A stretch of 64,000 bases of DNA from the NCBI GenBank assembly GCA_014584465.1, contig JACTMU010000097.1, positions 1-64,000 of the forward strand, given 5' to 3'. Each line of letters begins with the position of its first letter. Position 1 is the first letter of the stretch. The DNA is from Pseudomonadota bacterium (GTDB lineage: Bacteria > Bdellovibrionota > Bdellovibrionia > Bdellovibrionales > JACTMU01). Positions 26,157 through 33,840 of this stretch are shown in pieces. A model generated the notes under the pieces. That model was not told where the DNA came from. It searched no databases and saw only the letters and a list, made by a program, of their open reading frames with translations. The translations under genes were made by a program, and so were the position numbers.

Positions 26157-27371
26157 CTATAGATGTTTGGATCGCAGACGCCCCAACTGAATTGAAACTG
26201 CGATCCGAGTAAATAGGGTGAACAGGAGGGCTCCAAAGGCCCAAATCCCCAAAGAGATCGCCGTTTCACCACGTGATGGAGTGTATTCAATCAGAAGTCC
26301 CGTTGGACTTGGAATAAAACCAGGAATAATAAGTCCGACCCCCTTCTCAATCCAAATTCCCACAATGATCAACATCGACGCAAACGCCATCCAACGTCGC
26401 CTTCGAGCAAGTGGAGAAAACAGAACGGCCAGTGAGATCAGAGAAAATGCCACACTCGTCCAAATGATCGGGGTCAATCGATGGGCACCGTGAAGACCAA
26501 AGAAGAGATATTGGGCCGAACGATTGTGCAGAGTATCCGTATAAAACTCATTGAAAAACTCACACCCCAAAAGAAAAAAATTGATAGGCAAAAACAGGGT
26601 CATCAGAGTCCTCATAAGTTCAAAGACTCGTCTTGCAATCTGAAAATTCATAACTCGTTCAACCACCAAGAAGATGAGAAAGAGGATGGCTGGCCCTGAA
26701 GCAAAGGCACTGATCAAAAACCTTGGTGCCAAGATGGCTGAGTTCCAAAAGGGTCTCCCACCAAGTCCGCTGTACAAGAATGCCGTCACTGTGTGAATGC
26801 TGACCGCCCATCCGATCGAGAGAAAGACAAAGGGCAAGTAATGAAGTGGCGTGGGTTGCTCTCCCATATAGCGCTTGTAAAGAAGATAACCTGGGACATA
26901 GAGATTCAATAACAGATACCCCATCAGCACCACCACGTCCCACGCTAAAATAGATCTGGGAAAGTTCAAACGACCAAAAAAGGGGAGTATGTGCAAAAAA
27001 CGATCAGGTCTTCCGAGATCCACCATGATGAACAAAAGGCACATGACAATGGCGACAAAAGCCAACAATTCGCCAAGAATCACAACCTCTTTCACGTAGG
27101 ATCGTTTAAAGAGATAAGCGGGAACCACAAGAAGAACGGCCGAAGCTGCCACTCCTACCAAAAAAGTAAAATTGGCGATGTAGACACCCCAACTCACGCT
27201 GTCGCTCATGTTGGTATGAATCAACCCATCTCGAAGCTGAAGAAAGTAGTAATAACCTCCCACCGAGCAAAGTGCCGTAAGAAGAATGATCCACGAAAAA
27301 TAGATCTTATCGCCACTTAAAAAGTGGGCAAAGATCCTTACCCAATAGCTCAAATAGCTCTTCACACCCAT
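26157..27371 (-). CDS. NrfD/PsrC-type quinol-oxidising membrane subunit
   Basis: About 404 residues, mostly hydrophobic with about ten helices. Features of the NrfD/DsrP/HybB family: the segment SDSVSWGVYIANFTFLVGVA in helix 2, VDLGRPDRFLHILPFFGRLN with the conserved Arg-Pro and Asn, and SILAWDVVVLMGYLLLN. These proteins oxidise or reduce menaquinol in the inner membrane and pass electrons to a periplasmic Fe-S partner. The Fe-S gene lies directly upstream. I prefer the ATG at 27371 (GAGG upstream). A TTG at 27419 overlapping the upstream stop is an alternative, but that segment contains the palindrome AGTGCCTGGCACG. Confidence 0.88.
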   Translation of the reverse strand: MGVKSYLSYWVRIFAHFLSGDKIYFSWIILLTALCSVGGYYYFLQLRDGLIHTNMSDSVSWGVYIANFTFLVGVAASAVLLVVPAYLFKRSYVKEVVILGELLAFVAIVMCLLFIMVDLGRPDRFLHILPFFGRLNFPRSILAWDVVVLMGYLLLNLYVPGYLLYKRYMGEQPTPLHYLPFVFLSIGWAVSIHTVTAFLYSGLGGRPFWNSAILAPRFLISAFASGPAILFLIFLVVERVMNFQIARRVFELMRTLMTLFLPINFFLLGCEFFNEFYTDTLHNRSAQYLFFGLHGAHRLTPIIWTSVAFSLISLAVLFSPLARRRRWMAFASMLIIVGIWIEKGVGLIIPGFIPSPTGLLIEYTPSRGETAISLGIWAFGALLFTLFTRIAVSIQLGRLRSKHL

Positions 27372-27415
27372 TGTCTCAAACCTCGCTTCTTCGTGCCAGG
27401 CACTACTTCTGCTGC

Positions 27416-28327
27416 TCAATCCAGGTAGTAGTAAAAACTCGGAATTGTGTTCAGCTCCTCCTTCAACACAAATACCAACTTATATTTAAGAATCTGAAAG
27501 ACTTCGCTTGATGGATCCAAGATATTTCCAAAGTTGCGCGCTCCCGTTGGGCAAGCCTCCATACAGGCAGGATTCTTTCCAACTCGTGTCCTGTGCATAC
27601 AGAAATGACATTTTTCCACGACTCCTGCCGGCCGCAGCCGATTGCTCAAGTATCCTTGATTGGGATTGACCTCCTCAGGTGAAATCTTGGGTGCTGAAAA
27701 GTTGAACCTCCTTGCCTCATAGGGGCAAGCTGCCATACAGTAGCGACATCCAATGCACCAATCATAGTCGATTGCGACAATTCCATCTTGCTCTTTCCAC
27801 GTTGCCTCGATCGGACAGACTTTAACACAAGGTGGATTGTCACATTGAAAGCACTGCATTGGAAGATAGAACTTCCCATCTTTGGGAACCTCCCCTTCGT
27901 AGCGACTTGATCCGCTCTCCAAATTCATGCTTCCAATGGGCATCTCGAGAACTCGAATGTACTCAATCGGAGTGCTGCGATCTTGATTGTTCTCACGGAC
28001 ACAAGCCTCAACACACCTTCGATTGCCGTTGCACAAACTCAAACTCAGCGTGTAGACAAATTTAACTCCGGGGATCGGTTGTGGATCTTGGATCGTAGGT
28101 CTTACGCCAATGTCACGCTCGGCCTTCTCCTCAATTCGGCGAAAAATCCGCTCTTTGTCGCTGGCACTCAACTCCTTGTAGTGTCTCTTGAAAAAATCCT
28201 CAAAAAAGTGATTCTCCTGGGAGCAACCTGACACGAGCGAGGCCGCCACTCCGGCCGCCGATTTTTTTAAGAAATTTCGACGACTCTCCCGTTTCTCTAA
28301 AAGTTTCGTTGGACGATCTCTTTTCAA
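27416..28327 (-). CDS. Tat-exported four-cluster 4Fe-4S ferredoxin subunit (DsrO/HybA-like)
   Basis: 303 residues. The twin-arginine leader ESRRNFLKKSAAGVAASLVS is followed by Cys, so it may be Tat-exported and possibly lipidated. Four ferredoxin-type cysteine sets follow: SLCNGNRRCVEAC, MQCFQCDNPPCVKVCP, DWCIGCRYCMAACP, and EKCHFCMHR with NPACMEACP. This is the plan of the electron-transfer subunits paired with NrfD proteins (DsrO, HybA, NrfC). It should take electrons from the quinol subunit encoded next and pass them to the multiheme cytochromes of this locus. The C-terminus (TIPSFYYYLD) is typical of DsrO/HybA-like proteins. Confidence 0.88.
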   Translation of the reverse strand: MKRDRPTKLLEKRESRRNFLKKSAAGVAASLVSGCSQENHFFEDFFKRHYKELSASDKERIFRRIEEKAERDIGVRPTIQDPQPIPGVKFVYTLSLSLCNGNRRCVEACVRENNQDRSTPIEYIRVLEMPIGSMNLESGSSRYEGEVPKDGKFYLPMQCFQCDNPPCVKVCPIEATWKEQDGIVAIDYDWCIGCRYCMAACPYEARRFNFSAPKISPEEVNPNQGYLSNRLRPAGVVEKCHFCMHRTRVGKNPACMEACPTGARNFGNILDPSSEVFQILKYKLVFVLKEELNTIPSFYYYLD

Positions 28328-28378
28328 CTACGGCCCCTCAACTAAAAAAGGAATCACTCAAGAGAATTTGGTTTATAG

Positions 28379-28403
28379 CCCATTTCGAACTTCAGATCCA
28401 GGT
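28379..28403. repeat. Degenerate copy of the AACCCGGATCTGAAATTAG repeat end
   Basis: Read on the minus strand, 28379-28403 gives AACCTGGATCTGAAG then TTCGAAATGG, matching the outer end of the 19.9-kb inverted repeat with a few changes. It lies ~50 bp downstream of the 14-heme cytochrome stop. Confidence 0.6.
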
Positions 28404-28453
28404 TCAAGTATAAGTTTGTATATGAGCTTGGACCAAACGGCAAGAATTTCCCT

Positions 28454-29722
28454 CTAAGGCGTCGCGCTTTTGTGATTGGGGCGCAACTCCTTTGCCCCTC
28501 CACCTTCGGCAGTTGCCTTCTTAGAAGATTTTGGAGAAACGAGATGGGCCTCCTGATTGATCCAATGAATTTCAATGGTCTTTCCACCATGCATGAGGTG
28601 ACAAGTGGTGCAGGTCGTTCGTTTCGGCATATGGCGCTCAAAATTGACATGACAATTGGTGCAGCCACCCTGATAGGTTGCGGCGACATCTTTATGTTTA
28701 AACCTAAAACCTTTCGGATGGGGGATCTCCACATGGCATGAACCACAATAAGGAATGCCTCGCATCTCTGCACTTGCGGTCTCGTTGTAATGACAAGTCG
28801 TGCACGCAAAGGCCTTTGGATCTGATTTATTTGCCACATAGGCGTTGCCGTGATTGGTCGGCAGCGCCCAAGCCGGGCTGTGGGGATAGGGGTGACACTC
28901 CTGACAGCTTTTCACTCCCTCGGAGGACTTTCCTTCGCCTTTGTGGCAGCCTACACATCCGTTGCGGTTTTGCAGATAGCTGTGTGCATGCAGCTCCTTT
29001 TTGCTCCACTCGTTCACGTGCGGGTAGTTGTTGTGACATTTTACACAAAGTGGAACACTCTTCTCTTCCTCTCCAAAGCCTGCGCCATCTTCTTTTTCTC
29101 GAACATCATGGCAATGCAAACAAAATGGGTTTTCAGGGTTGCTCTTCTTATTTTCCAAGAAAGCGCCCCCGTGTTGAGGGCCAAGAGACCAACCTTGGGG
29201 ATGAGGATAGGAGTGACACTCTTGACAACTCTTGACTGCTTTGGAGCCCTTTCCATCCGACTTGTGACAACTCAGACACTGATTGGAATCCCTCAGAAAG
29301 GCAGCACCGTGGTTCAATCGATTGGACCACTCCTTTTCATGAGGATAGGTGTGGCATTGAGTGCAAGAGGGGCTCTTTCCTTTTGGTGATTCGTGGCAAT
29401 TCTTGCACTTCTGAGGATCGGAAGTGTATTGAGCTCCATGCTGAATCATCGAATCCACATGGGGATAGGCCTGGTGACATGAGGTGCAAACAGGAGCCTG
29501 ACTCGTTCCATTATGGCACTGGGTGCAACTTTGACGATCCTGCAGATAGTGCTCCCCATGAAGAAGCGTCGTTCGAAACTCCTCGCTGTGAGGGTATCCT
29601 TGAGTCTGGGTCTTTTTCTCGCCACCTCTCTCCTGATCACCCTCTCTCTGGGGATTGGTCTTTACACAAGACACCCCAACAAAAATCATCAGAATGAGAG
29701 CCGACCAGGTAGACTTTCTCAC
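28454..29722 (-). CDS. 14-heme c-type cytochrome, lipoprotein
   Basis: 422 residues. Leader MRKSTWSALILMIFVGVSC ends in a lipobox-like Val-Ser-Cys, so it is probably lipid-anchored. Fourteen CxxCH sites are present. They are arranged as seven two-heme units, each of the form CxxCH, a short loop, CxxCH, then Tyr/Ile-Pro-His, with a His-Gly pair in most units (SCQECHSYPH, SCQECHPYPH and SCTQCHTYPH are near-identical). The extra histidines probably serve as distal ligands. The last ~35 residues are Lys/Ser-rich. It is the first leftward gene, followed by the Fe-S and NrfD genes, so it is the likely electron acceptor; periplasmic or surface location is open. Confidence 0.88.
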   Translation of the reverse strand: MRKSTWSALILMIFVGVSCVKTNPQREGDQERGGEKKTQTQGYPHSEEFRTTLLHGEHYLQDRQSCTQCHNGTSQAPVCTSCHQAYPHVDSMIQHGAQYTSDPQKCKNCHESPKGKSPSCTQCHTYPHEKEWSNRLNHGAAFLRDSNQCLSCHKSDGKGSKAVKSCQECHSYPHPQGWSLGPQHGGAFLENKKSNPENPFCLHCHDVREKEDGAGFGEEEKSVPLCVKCHNNYPHVNEWSKKELHAHSYLQNRNGCVGCHKGEGKSSEGVKSCQECHPYPHSPAWALPTNHGNAYVANKSDPKAFACTTCHYNETASAEMRGIPYCGSCHVEIPHPKGFRFKHKDVAATYQGGCTNCHVNFERHMPKRTTCTTCHLMHGGKTIEIHWINQEAHLVSPKSSKKATAEGGGAKELRPNHKSATP

Positions 29723-29808
29723 AACACCACCCCTTTGATCACAATAATATCTTGCTTTCCCCGTCAGATACAGTCTCTTGCGAAAACTGGGCTCCGGTCT
29801 TCACAGGT

Positions 29809-29826
29809 GCTTGACTTTGGTCAAGC
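29809..29826. promoter_or_regulatory. TTGAC-N4-GTCAA palindrome, candidate CRP/FNR-type site
   Basis: GCTTGAC at 29809-29815 and GTCAAGC at 29820-29826 form an exact dyad around four bases in the 154-bp divergent region between the two cytochrome gene sets. The half-site and spacing match binding sites of CRP/FNR-superfamily regulators (FNR, DNR and HcpR types), which control anaerobic respiration. Confidence 0.55.
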
Positions 29827-29876
29827 TTCCCATCGATAACAAAAGGACCATCCAACCACGAAAAAGAGTTACGCCC

Positions 29877-30938
29877 ATGAGCCTTGTGCGAATCGGTTTC
29901 GCCATCATCTCCTTCATCTTCCTAGCTGATGTCAATGCTCAAAGCACAAACTGCACAACCTCAAAGTGCCATCAATCGGTGACCCAAAATCGATTCCTCC
30001 ATCGACCACTAAAAACAAAGGATTGTCTCATCTGTCACCAAATCGATTCGACCAATGAGTCCCATCGAGGGCGTAAGGGGGCCCATCCGTCTGTTCGACC
30101 CTTTACAATGGAAAAGATCACTGAACTCTGTCTGAGTTGCCATGAAGGCCTCAAGAAGGCATTTGCACAGAAGAGCTCTTGGACGATTCATTCGGCCATC
30201 GAAGAGCGTTCTTGCATTGCGTGCCACAGCCCTCACGGCTCAGAACATCGTTATCTTGTCCGAAAAGATTCGATCAAGAACCTTTGCCTCTCTTGTCATG
30301 ACATCCTCAAGGGTGAAAGGAGTTCACTGCACTCACCTGTCTCTGAGGAGCGGGGTTGTTTGAATTGCCATACCGTCCACTATTCTCAACACAAAAACCT
30401 CCTCAAAGAGCAAGAGAAGGATCTCTGCTTGACTTGCCACGCTCAGCCCATCAAAGGGGTCTCCCCTATCGGTCTTGCTTTAAAGAAGAGCTACCTCCAC
30501 GGGCCGATCCTCAAAGGACGCTGCACTTCATGCCACGTTCCGCACAAGAGCACCTTCGCTCACCTTCTCAAAGAGAATTACAGCATGAACAACTACTTAA
30601 ATGGCGAACATCCCATCTCTGAAGTGGCTCACTGTTTTACCTGCCACGATCGCACCTTGATCGACAGGGAGAGAGTGACCACTCAGACTCAATTTCGAAA
30701 TGGATCGAAGAACCTTCACTATTTGCACTTTCAAGGCGCCCAACGCGGCTGTCACCTCTGCCACGACTCTCATGCAAGCAACAATCACAGCTTGATTCGA
30801 CCCTCCTTTGAGTACTTGACCAAAATGGTACCAATCTTGTTTGAACGGAGCCCCACTGGGGGCAAGTGCGCAACCATGTGTCATAAGACTCTGACCTATG
30901 ATCGAGAACAGGAGATGATCAATGTTCTCGATCGCTGA
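29877..30938 (+). CDS. Periplasmic multiheme c-type cytochrome, 9 canonical plus 2 expanded heme sites
   Basis: About 353 residues from the ATG at 29877, which begins a signal peptide (MSLVRIGFAIISFIFLADVN, cut near AQS). There are nine CxxCH sites plus CTTSKCH (Cx4CH) at the mature N-terminus and CATMCH (Cx3CH) near the C-terminus. Central sites are doubled with SPH/VPH and His-Lys/His-Arg pairs (SCIACHSPHGSEHRYL, GCLNCHTVHYSQHKNLL, RCTSCHVPHKSTFAHLL). This is the doubled-CxxCH pattern of MtrA/DmsE-like and Geobacter-type periplasmic cytochromes that sit inside outer-membrane porins. The next gene overlaps its end by 17 nt and encodes a beta-barrel, supporting such a pairing. Confidence 0.85.
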   Translation: MSLVRIGFAIISFIFLADVNAQSTNCTTSKCHQSVTQNRFLHRPLKTKDCLICHQIDSTNESHRGRKGAHPSVRPFTMEKITELCLSCHEGLKKAFAQKSSWTIHSAIEERSCIACHSPHGSEHRYLVRKDSIKNLCLSCHDILKGERSSLHSPVSEERGCLNCHTVHYSQHKNLLKEQEKDLCLTCHAQPIKGVSPIGLALKKSYLHGPILKGRCTSCHVPHKSTFAHLLKENYSMNNYLNGEHPISEVAHCFTCHDRTLIDRERVTTQTQFRNGSKNLHYLHFQGAQRGCHLCHDSHASNNHSLIRPSFEYLTKMVPILFERSPTGGKCATMCHKTLTYDREQEMINVLDR

Positions 30939-32262
30939 AATGGCTCAAAAAGTTCGATCTAGCTTGAAAGTCCAACCATCAAATCATTTGAAACGCTGGG
31001 GATTGGAACATGGGCATTTGATGCATTGGCGCAAATGGTTACTTGTTTTGAGCCTTGCTCCGGCAACAGCTAATGGAGATCTGATTCGCATTGAATCAGA
31101 GAGCCTTTGGGGTCTTCGCAGAAACGCACAGGACCATCTGGCCTCTCCTCTGGAGGAGTTCTTTCAACTTCACTATCTTTCAGATGAAAAGGGCTTGAGT
31201 TTTGATTCGAGTTTTTCGCTCTATGATGACCCCGTCACACTTGGCAACCAAGGAGAGTTTCATCTCTATACGATGAATTTAAGGTATGGCCTACTCGAAA
31301 ATCGCCTTCAGTTGAGCTTAGGACGAAGCTTCAATAGCGAAACCTCGGTCAAGCCTTTGTCCATGGATCTTCTCAACGTCGAATATGCCCTTCTCAAGCG
31401 TGAGCTCTATCTTGGAACCTTCTTGGGGTACGAAGGTGCCCAAGGTGAAACCAGCTCTTCGGATCTGCGTTCTCAGGTTGCGGGGCTTTATCTCAACTAT
31501 CGCCCACACTTCTTGGATCTTCCAAGAGTTCGAATCAAGTTTGAACGTCGTCAGACCGACACGACGCTCGTTCGTTCAAACAATCTCTTTGCCTACGCTT
31601 TTTTGCAGCCTCTCCCAGGCCATCTGAGTCCTGAAGTCTATGTGGAGGGTGAAACCTATCTTGAAAACCTCGTGGGGAGAAAGATTGAGGTTGGAGCCGA
31701 CCTCTATCCCAACACGCAATCTTCAATTGGGGTGAGCTATCTCCGATATGAAGATCAAGACGCTCTCTCTCAGGAGAGAACTCTGTTTTCTATTTTTTCT
31801 CAAGGTGTTTTGCAGGAGTATTCGGTGAAGATGGGTTATCAAATCCGACGATTCTTTGTGCCCTCTTTGAAGATCTCCTATGATGAATATCCCTTTCAGG
31901 GAACAAAGACAACTTCTGGTGGTAAAATGGAGGTTGGTTTTGTAGGGCAATCTGCACGGAATCGATATGAGGGGAAACTGGTCTATCTAAAGAGTTACGG
32001 TGGATGGTTGACTGGACTTGAGATATCTGCTTCGCAGACCCTGATTCATGATTTTGAGCTATTGGAGAAGATCGAGGTTGGCTACTATGAAAAGATCACT
32101 CAATCCAAGAGGTGGGTCTTCTCTTCGCAAATGGGCATGAATGCATGGGTTTGGAACCACTTTCGCCTCTACTTCGGTGGCGAGTTGAACAACAACAACC
32201 TCTTTGCTGCGGATGCAAGGGTGCTTGCCAAACTCACCTATTTGTTTTGGAAGGAGTTGTAA
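30922..32262 (+). CDS. Outer-membrane beta-barrel, likely partner of the multiheme cytochrome
   Basis: 446 residues. AGGAG lies 8 nt before the ATG at 30922; an ATG at 31021 would give a shorter leader (MHWRKWLLVLSLAPATANG). From about residue 55 on the protein is a run of amphipathic strands with aromatic belts and short turns (LQLSLGRSFNSE, RYEGKLVYLKSYGGWLTGLE, KIEVGYYEKITQSKRWVFSS) ending in FWKEL. I count roughly 18-22 possible strands, large enough to hold a cytochrome as MtrB, PioB or OmbB do. No sequence motif ties it to those families; the role is inferred from the overlap with the cytochrome gene. Confidence 0.65.
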   Translation: MFSIAEMAQKVRSSLKVQPSNHLKRWGLEHGHLMHWRKWLLVLSLAPATANGDLIRIESESLWGLRRNAQDHLASPLEEFFQLHYLSDEKGLSFDSSFSLYDDPVTLGNQGEFHLYTMNLRYGLLENRLQLSLGRSFNSETSVKPLSMDLLNVEYALLKRELYLGTFLGYEGAQGETSSSDLRSQVAGLYLNYRPHFLDLPRVRIKFERRQTDTTLVRSNNLFAYAFLQPLPGHLSPEVYVEGETYLENLVGRKIEVGADLYPNTQSSIGVSYLRYEDQDALSQERTLFSIFSQGVLQEYSVKMGYQIRRFFVPSLKISYDEYPFQGTKTTSGGKMEVGFVGQSARNRYEGKLVYLKSYGGWLTGLEISASQTLIHDFELLEKIEVGYYEKITQSKRWVFSSQMGMNAWVWNHFRLYFGGELNNNNLFAADARVLAKLTYLFWKEL

Positions 32263-32901
32263 ATGGACCGCTCCACGATGTTTCGTCGAATTCATAATTG
32301 GCAGGTGATACTCACAGTCTTGGTGATCGTCATGGTGCCTTGGTCCCGTGGGACCTCGAATTCTCAGATTGAACCCATCTATCGGCGCTTTGACCTCAAA
32401 TTTCACAAGAGACACTCTTTTGTATCACAGACGCTGACCTGCACCCATTGCCACAATGTCGAAGAGAAGAGCAAAGGGGGAGGTGAACTTACTGCAACCG
32501 ACGCCCTCAAGACGGCAACCTTCAATCGGCCGCTGGGTCAAATTTGTCATGAGTGTCATAAAGAAAAACGCCGTGGATTTGAGAGCGCCCCAACAGGTTG
32601 CTACCAGTGTCATCAGAGTTTTGAGGATTTGGGTCGCATTCAACCTCAAAGCCATGCTATTGTGGGATGGAAAAGCGACCACGGTACACAGGCTCGAATT
32701 GCAGGAAATGAATGTTTTTTGTGTCATCGCAATTCCCAATGTGTTAAGTGCCACCTCCACCGGAGTGATCTTGAGATGAACAATCATGGCCGCAACTTTC
32801 GTTTTTTTCACTCCATACAAGCACGTATGGAACCCCATCGGTGCGACAGTTGTCACACGCCAACCTATTGCTCGCGGTGCCACCTAGGAGGCACTAAATG
32901 A
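32263..32901 (+). CDS. Seven-heme c-type cytochrome
   Basis: 212 residues. A single hydrophobic N-terminal segment (WQVILTVLVIVMVPW at 13-27) acts as signal or anchor; no lipobox is seen. Seven CxxCH sites: TCTHCH, ICHECH, GCYQCH, ECFLCH, QCVKCH, RCDSCH and YCSRCH. The last four cluster in the final 70 residues. Additional histidines (FHKRHSF, SDHGT, NNHGRNFRFFHS) could be distal ligands. The gene starts directly at the stop of the beta-barrel gene with AAGGAG upstream, and its stop overlaps the next gene (ATGA). It therefore belongs to the same transcript as the porin and cytochromes. Confidence 0.85.
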   Translation: MDRSTMFRRIHNWQVILTVLVIVMVPWSRGTSNSQIEPIYRRFDLKFHKRHSFVSQTLTCTHCHNVEEKSKGGGELTATDALKTATFNRPLGQICHECHKEKRRGFESAPTGCYQCHQSFEDLGRIQPQSHAIVGWKSDHGTQARIAGNECFLCHRNSQCVKCHLHRSDLEMNNHGRNFRFFHSIQARMEPHRCDSCHTPTYCSRCHLGGTK

Positions 32902-33230
32902 GTCTCGTTTCGAATTGGGTAGGGAGGCCTTGGCTCCCCTATTTTCTGATGGTGACAACCCTTGCCGTTCTCTCTTGCTCCCAAGATCGTCAATATGAAA
33001 ATTATGGAGACATTCGAACTTCTCCCGGTGGAATCTCGTTGATTGATCCTGAGGAGCACGGCGGTGGATATGGACGAACTTCATGCCTCGTCTGCCACAA
33101 CTTAGAGCTCAATTTGCATCGAAGCGAAGGATCGTCATTTTCCAATGCCGAACAGCTCAATGATACGATCAGAGAAAACGGGGGTTCTACCTTTTGCCTT
33201 AAGTGCCATGGTGCCAATGGAACTGACTAG
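32898..33230 (+). CDS. Diheme c-type cytochrome lipoprotein
   Basis: 110 residues. The leader (LPYFLMVTTLAVLSC) ends in a lipobox (Val-Leu-Ser-Cys), predicting a lipid anchor at about Cys27. Two CxxCH sites follow, SCLVCHNLE near 63 and FCLKCHGANG near 101, with few other histidines, so one or both hemes may have Met or open ligation. The start overlaps the 7-heme gene by 4 nt and the end overlaps the tetraheme gene. A small lipoprotein cytochrome could bridge periplasmic and outer-membrane carriers. Confidence 0.8.
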   Translation: MSLVSNWVGRPWLPYFLMVTTLAVLSCSQDRQYENYGDIRTSPGGISLIDPEEHGGGYGRTSCLVCHNLELNLHRSEGSSFSNAEQLNDTIRENGGSTFCLKCHGANGTD

Positions 33231-33744
33231 ACACTCATCCTTAGTTTTTTTACTTCTTCTCTTCACGTTCTGTGCCGCCTTCACAAATGGCCAAGCCGAG
33301 GAGGGTCGCCCCAGTTTGGGAGTGCAGCAGATCGAGCTTCAGCCGCCGAGCAAATCTGTGGATTCGAACTGTCGTGATTGTCATCTGCGAAGGTACCGAA
33401 CTGAAATTCCAGAAAAGCGCACTCTGGAGCGAAAACATACAAACATATCACTCAACCACGGCGGTTTAGAGATCTCGTGCAACCATTGTCATGACATCAA
33501 CAAATACAATCTCTTGCTCCACACAGAGGAGTTCCCGGCAACGTTTCAAAACCCAAGCCCTCTTTGCCATCGATGCCACTCCATGAAGTATCGTGATTGG
33601 CAAATAGGAATTCATGGAAAGCGAATGGGTGGATGGAGCCGACAAGCCATTGGTCAAATAGAACCGCCGAAACGACTTCAACTCCACTGCACCGAATGTC
33701 ACAACAGTCACTCCGTAAAGTTCAAAAAGATGATCGCCAGATAA
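33217..33744 (+). CDS. Exported tetraheme c-type cytochrome
   Basis: About 175 residues from the ATG at 33217, which opens a signal peptide (MELTRHSSLVFLLLLFTFCA, cut near NGQAEE). The start overlaps the diheme gene by 14 nt; ATG 33208 is an alternative, and the frame itself opens at 33145. Four CxxCH sites: NCRDCH, SCNHCH, LCHRCH and HCTECH. Histidines such as LNHGG, IHGKRMGG and NSHSVKF are available as distal ligands. The pattern, with two hemes then MKYRDWQIGIHGKRMGGW, resembles small NapC/NrfH-linked or MtrA-type cytochromes, but the family is not fixed. Last gene of the rightward redox unit; AGTGCCAGG palindrome follows the stop. Confidence 0.8.
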   Translation: MELTRHSSLVFLLLLFTFCAAFTNGQAEEGRPSLGVQQIELQPPSKSVDSNCRDCHLRRYRTEIPEKRTLERKHTNISLNHGGLEISCNHCHDINKYNLLLHTEEFPATFQNPSPLCHRCHSMKYRDWQIGIHGKRMGGWSRQAIGQIEPPKRLQLHCTECHNSHSVKFKKMIAR

Positions 33745-33837
33745 GTGCCAGGTTCCGAATGCTGGACGCACCCAGATGTAATGTCCGAACAGGATCTTGA
33801 ATTTGACTTGCTGTGCCCAGCAAACGGAACCTGGCAC
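33745..33837. repeat. AGTGCC-type inverted repeat between convergent genes
   Basis: GTGCCAGGTTCCG at 33745-33757 is matched in inverse at 33825-33837. Inside the arms, after two mismatches, TGCTGG also pairs. The element fills the whole gap between the tetraheme gene stop and the clpA stop. A role as terminator or a small palindromic mobile element are both possible. Confidence 0.75.
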
Positions 33838-33840
33838 CTT

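Noticed and set aside
26145..26158. AGTCCG-TT-CGGACT hairpin as a terminator of the NrfD gene
   Set aside because: The stem is short, has no T-run and overlaps the stop codon; not strong enough to list.
28472..29389. Open frames opposite the 14-heme cytochrome gene
   Set aside because: They arise from the regular CxxCH codon pattern read on the other strand; no ribosome sites and no protein-like features.
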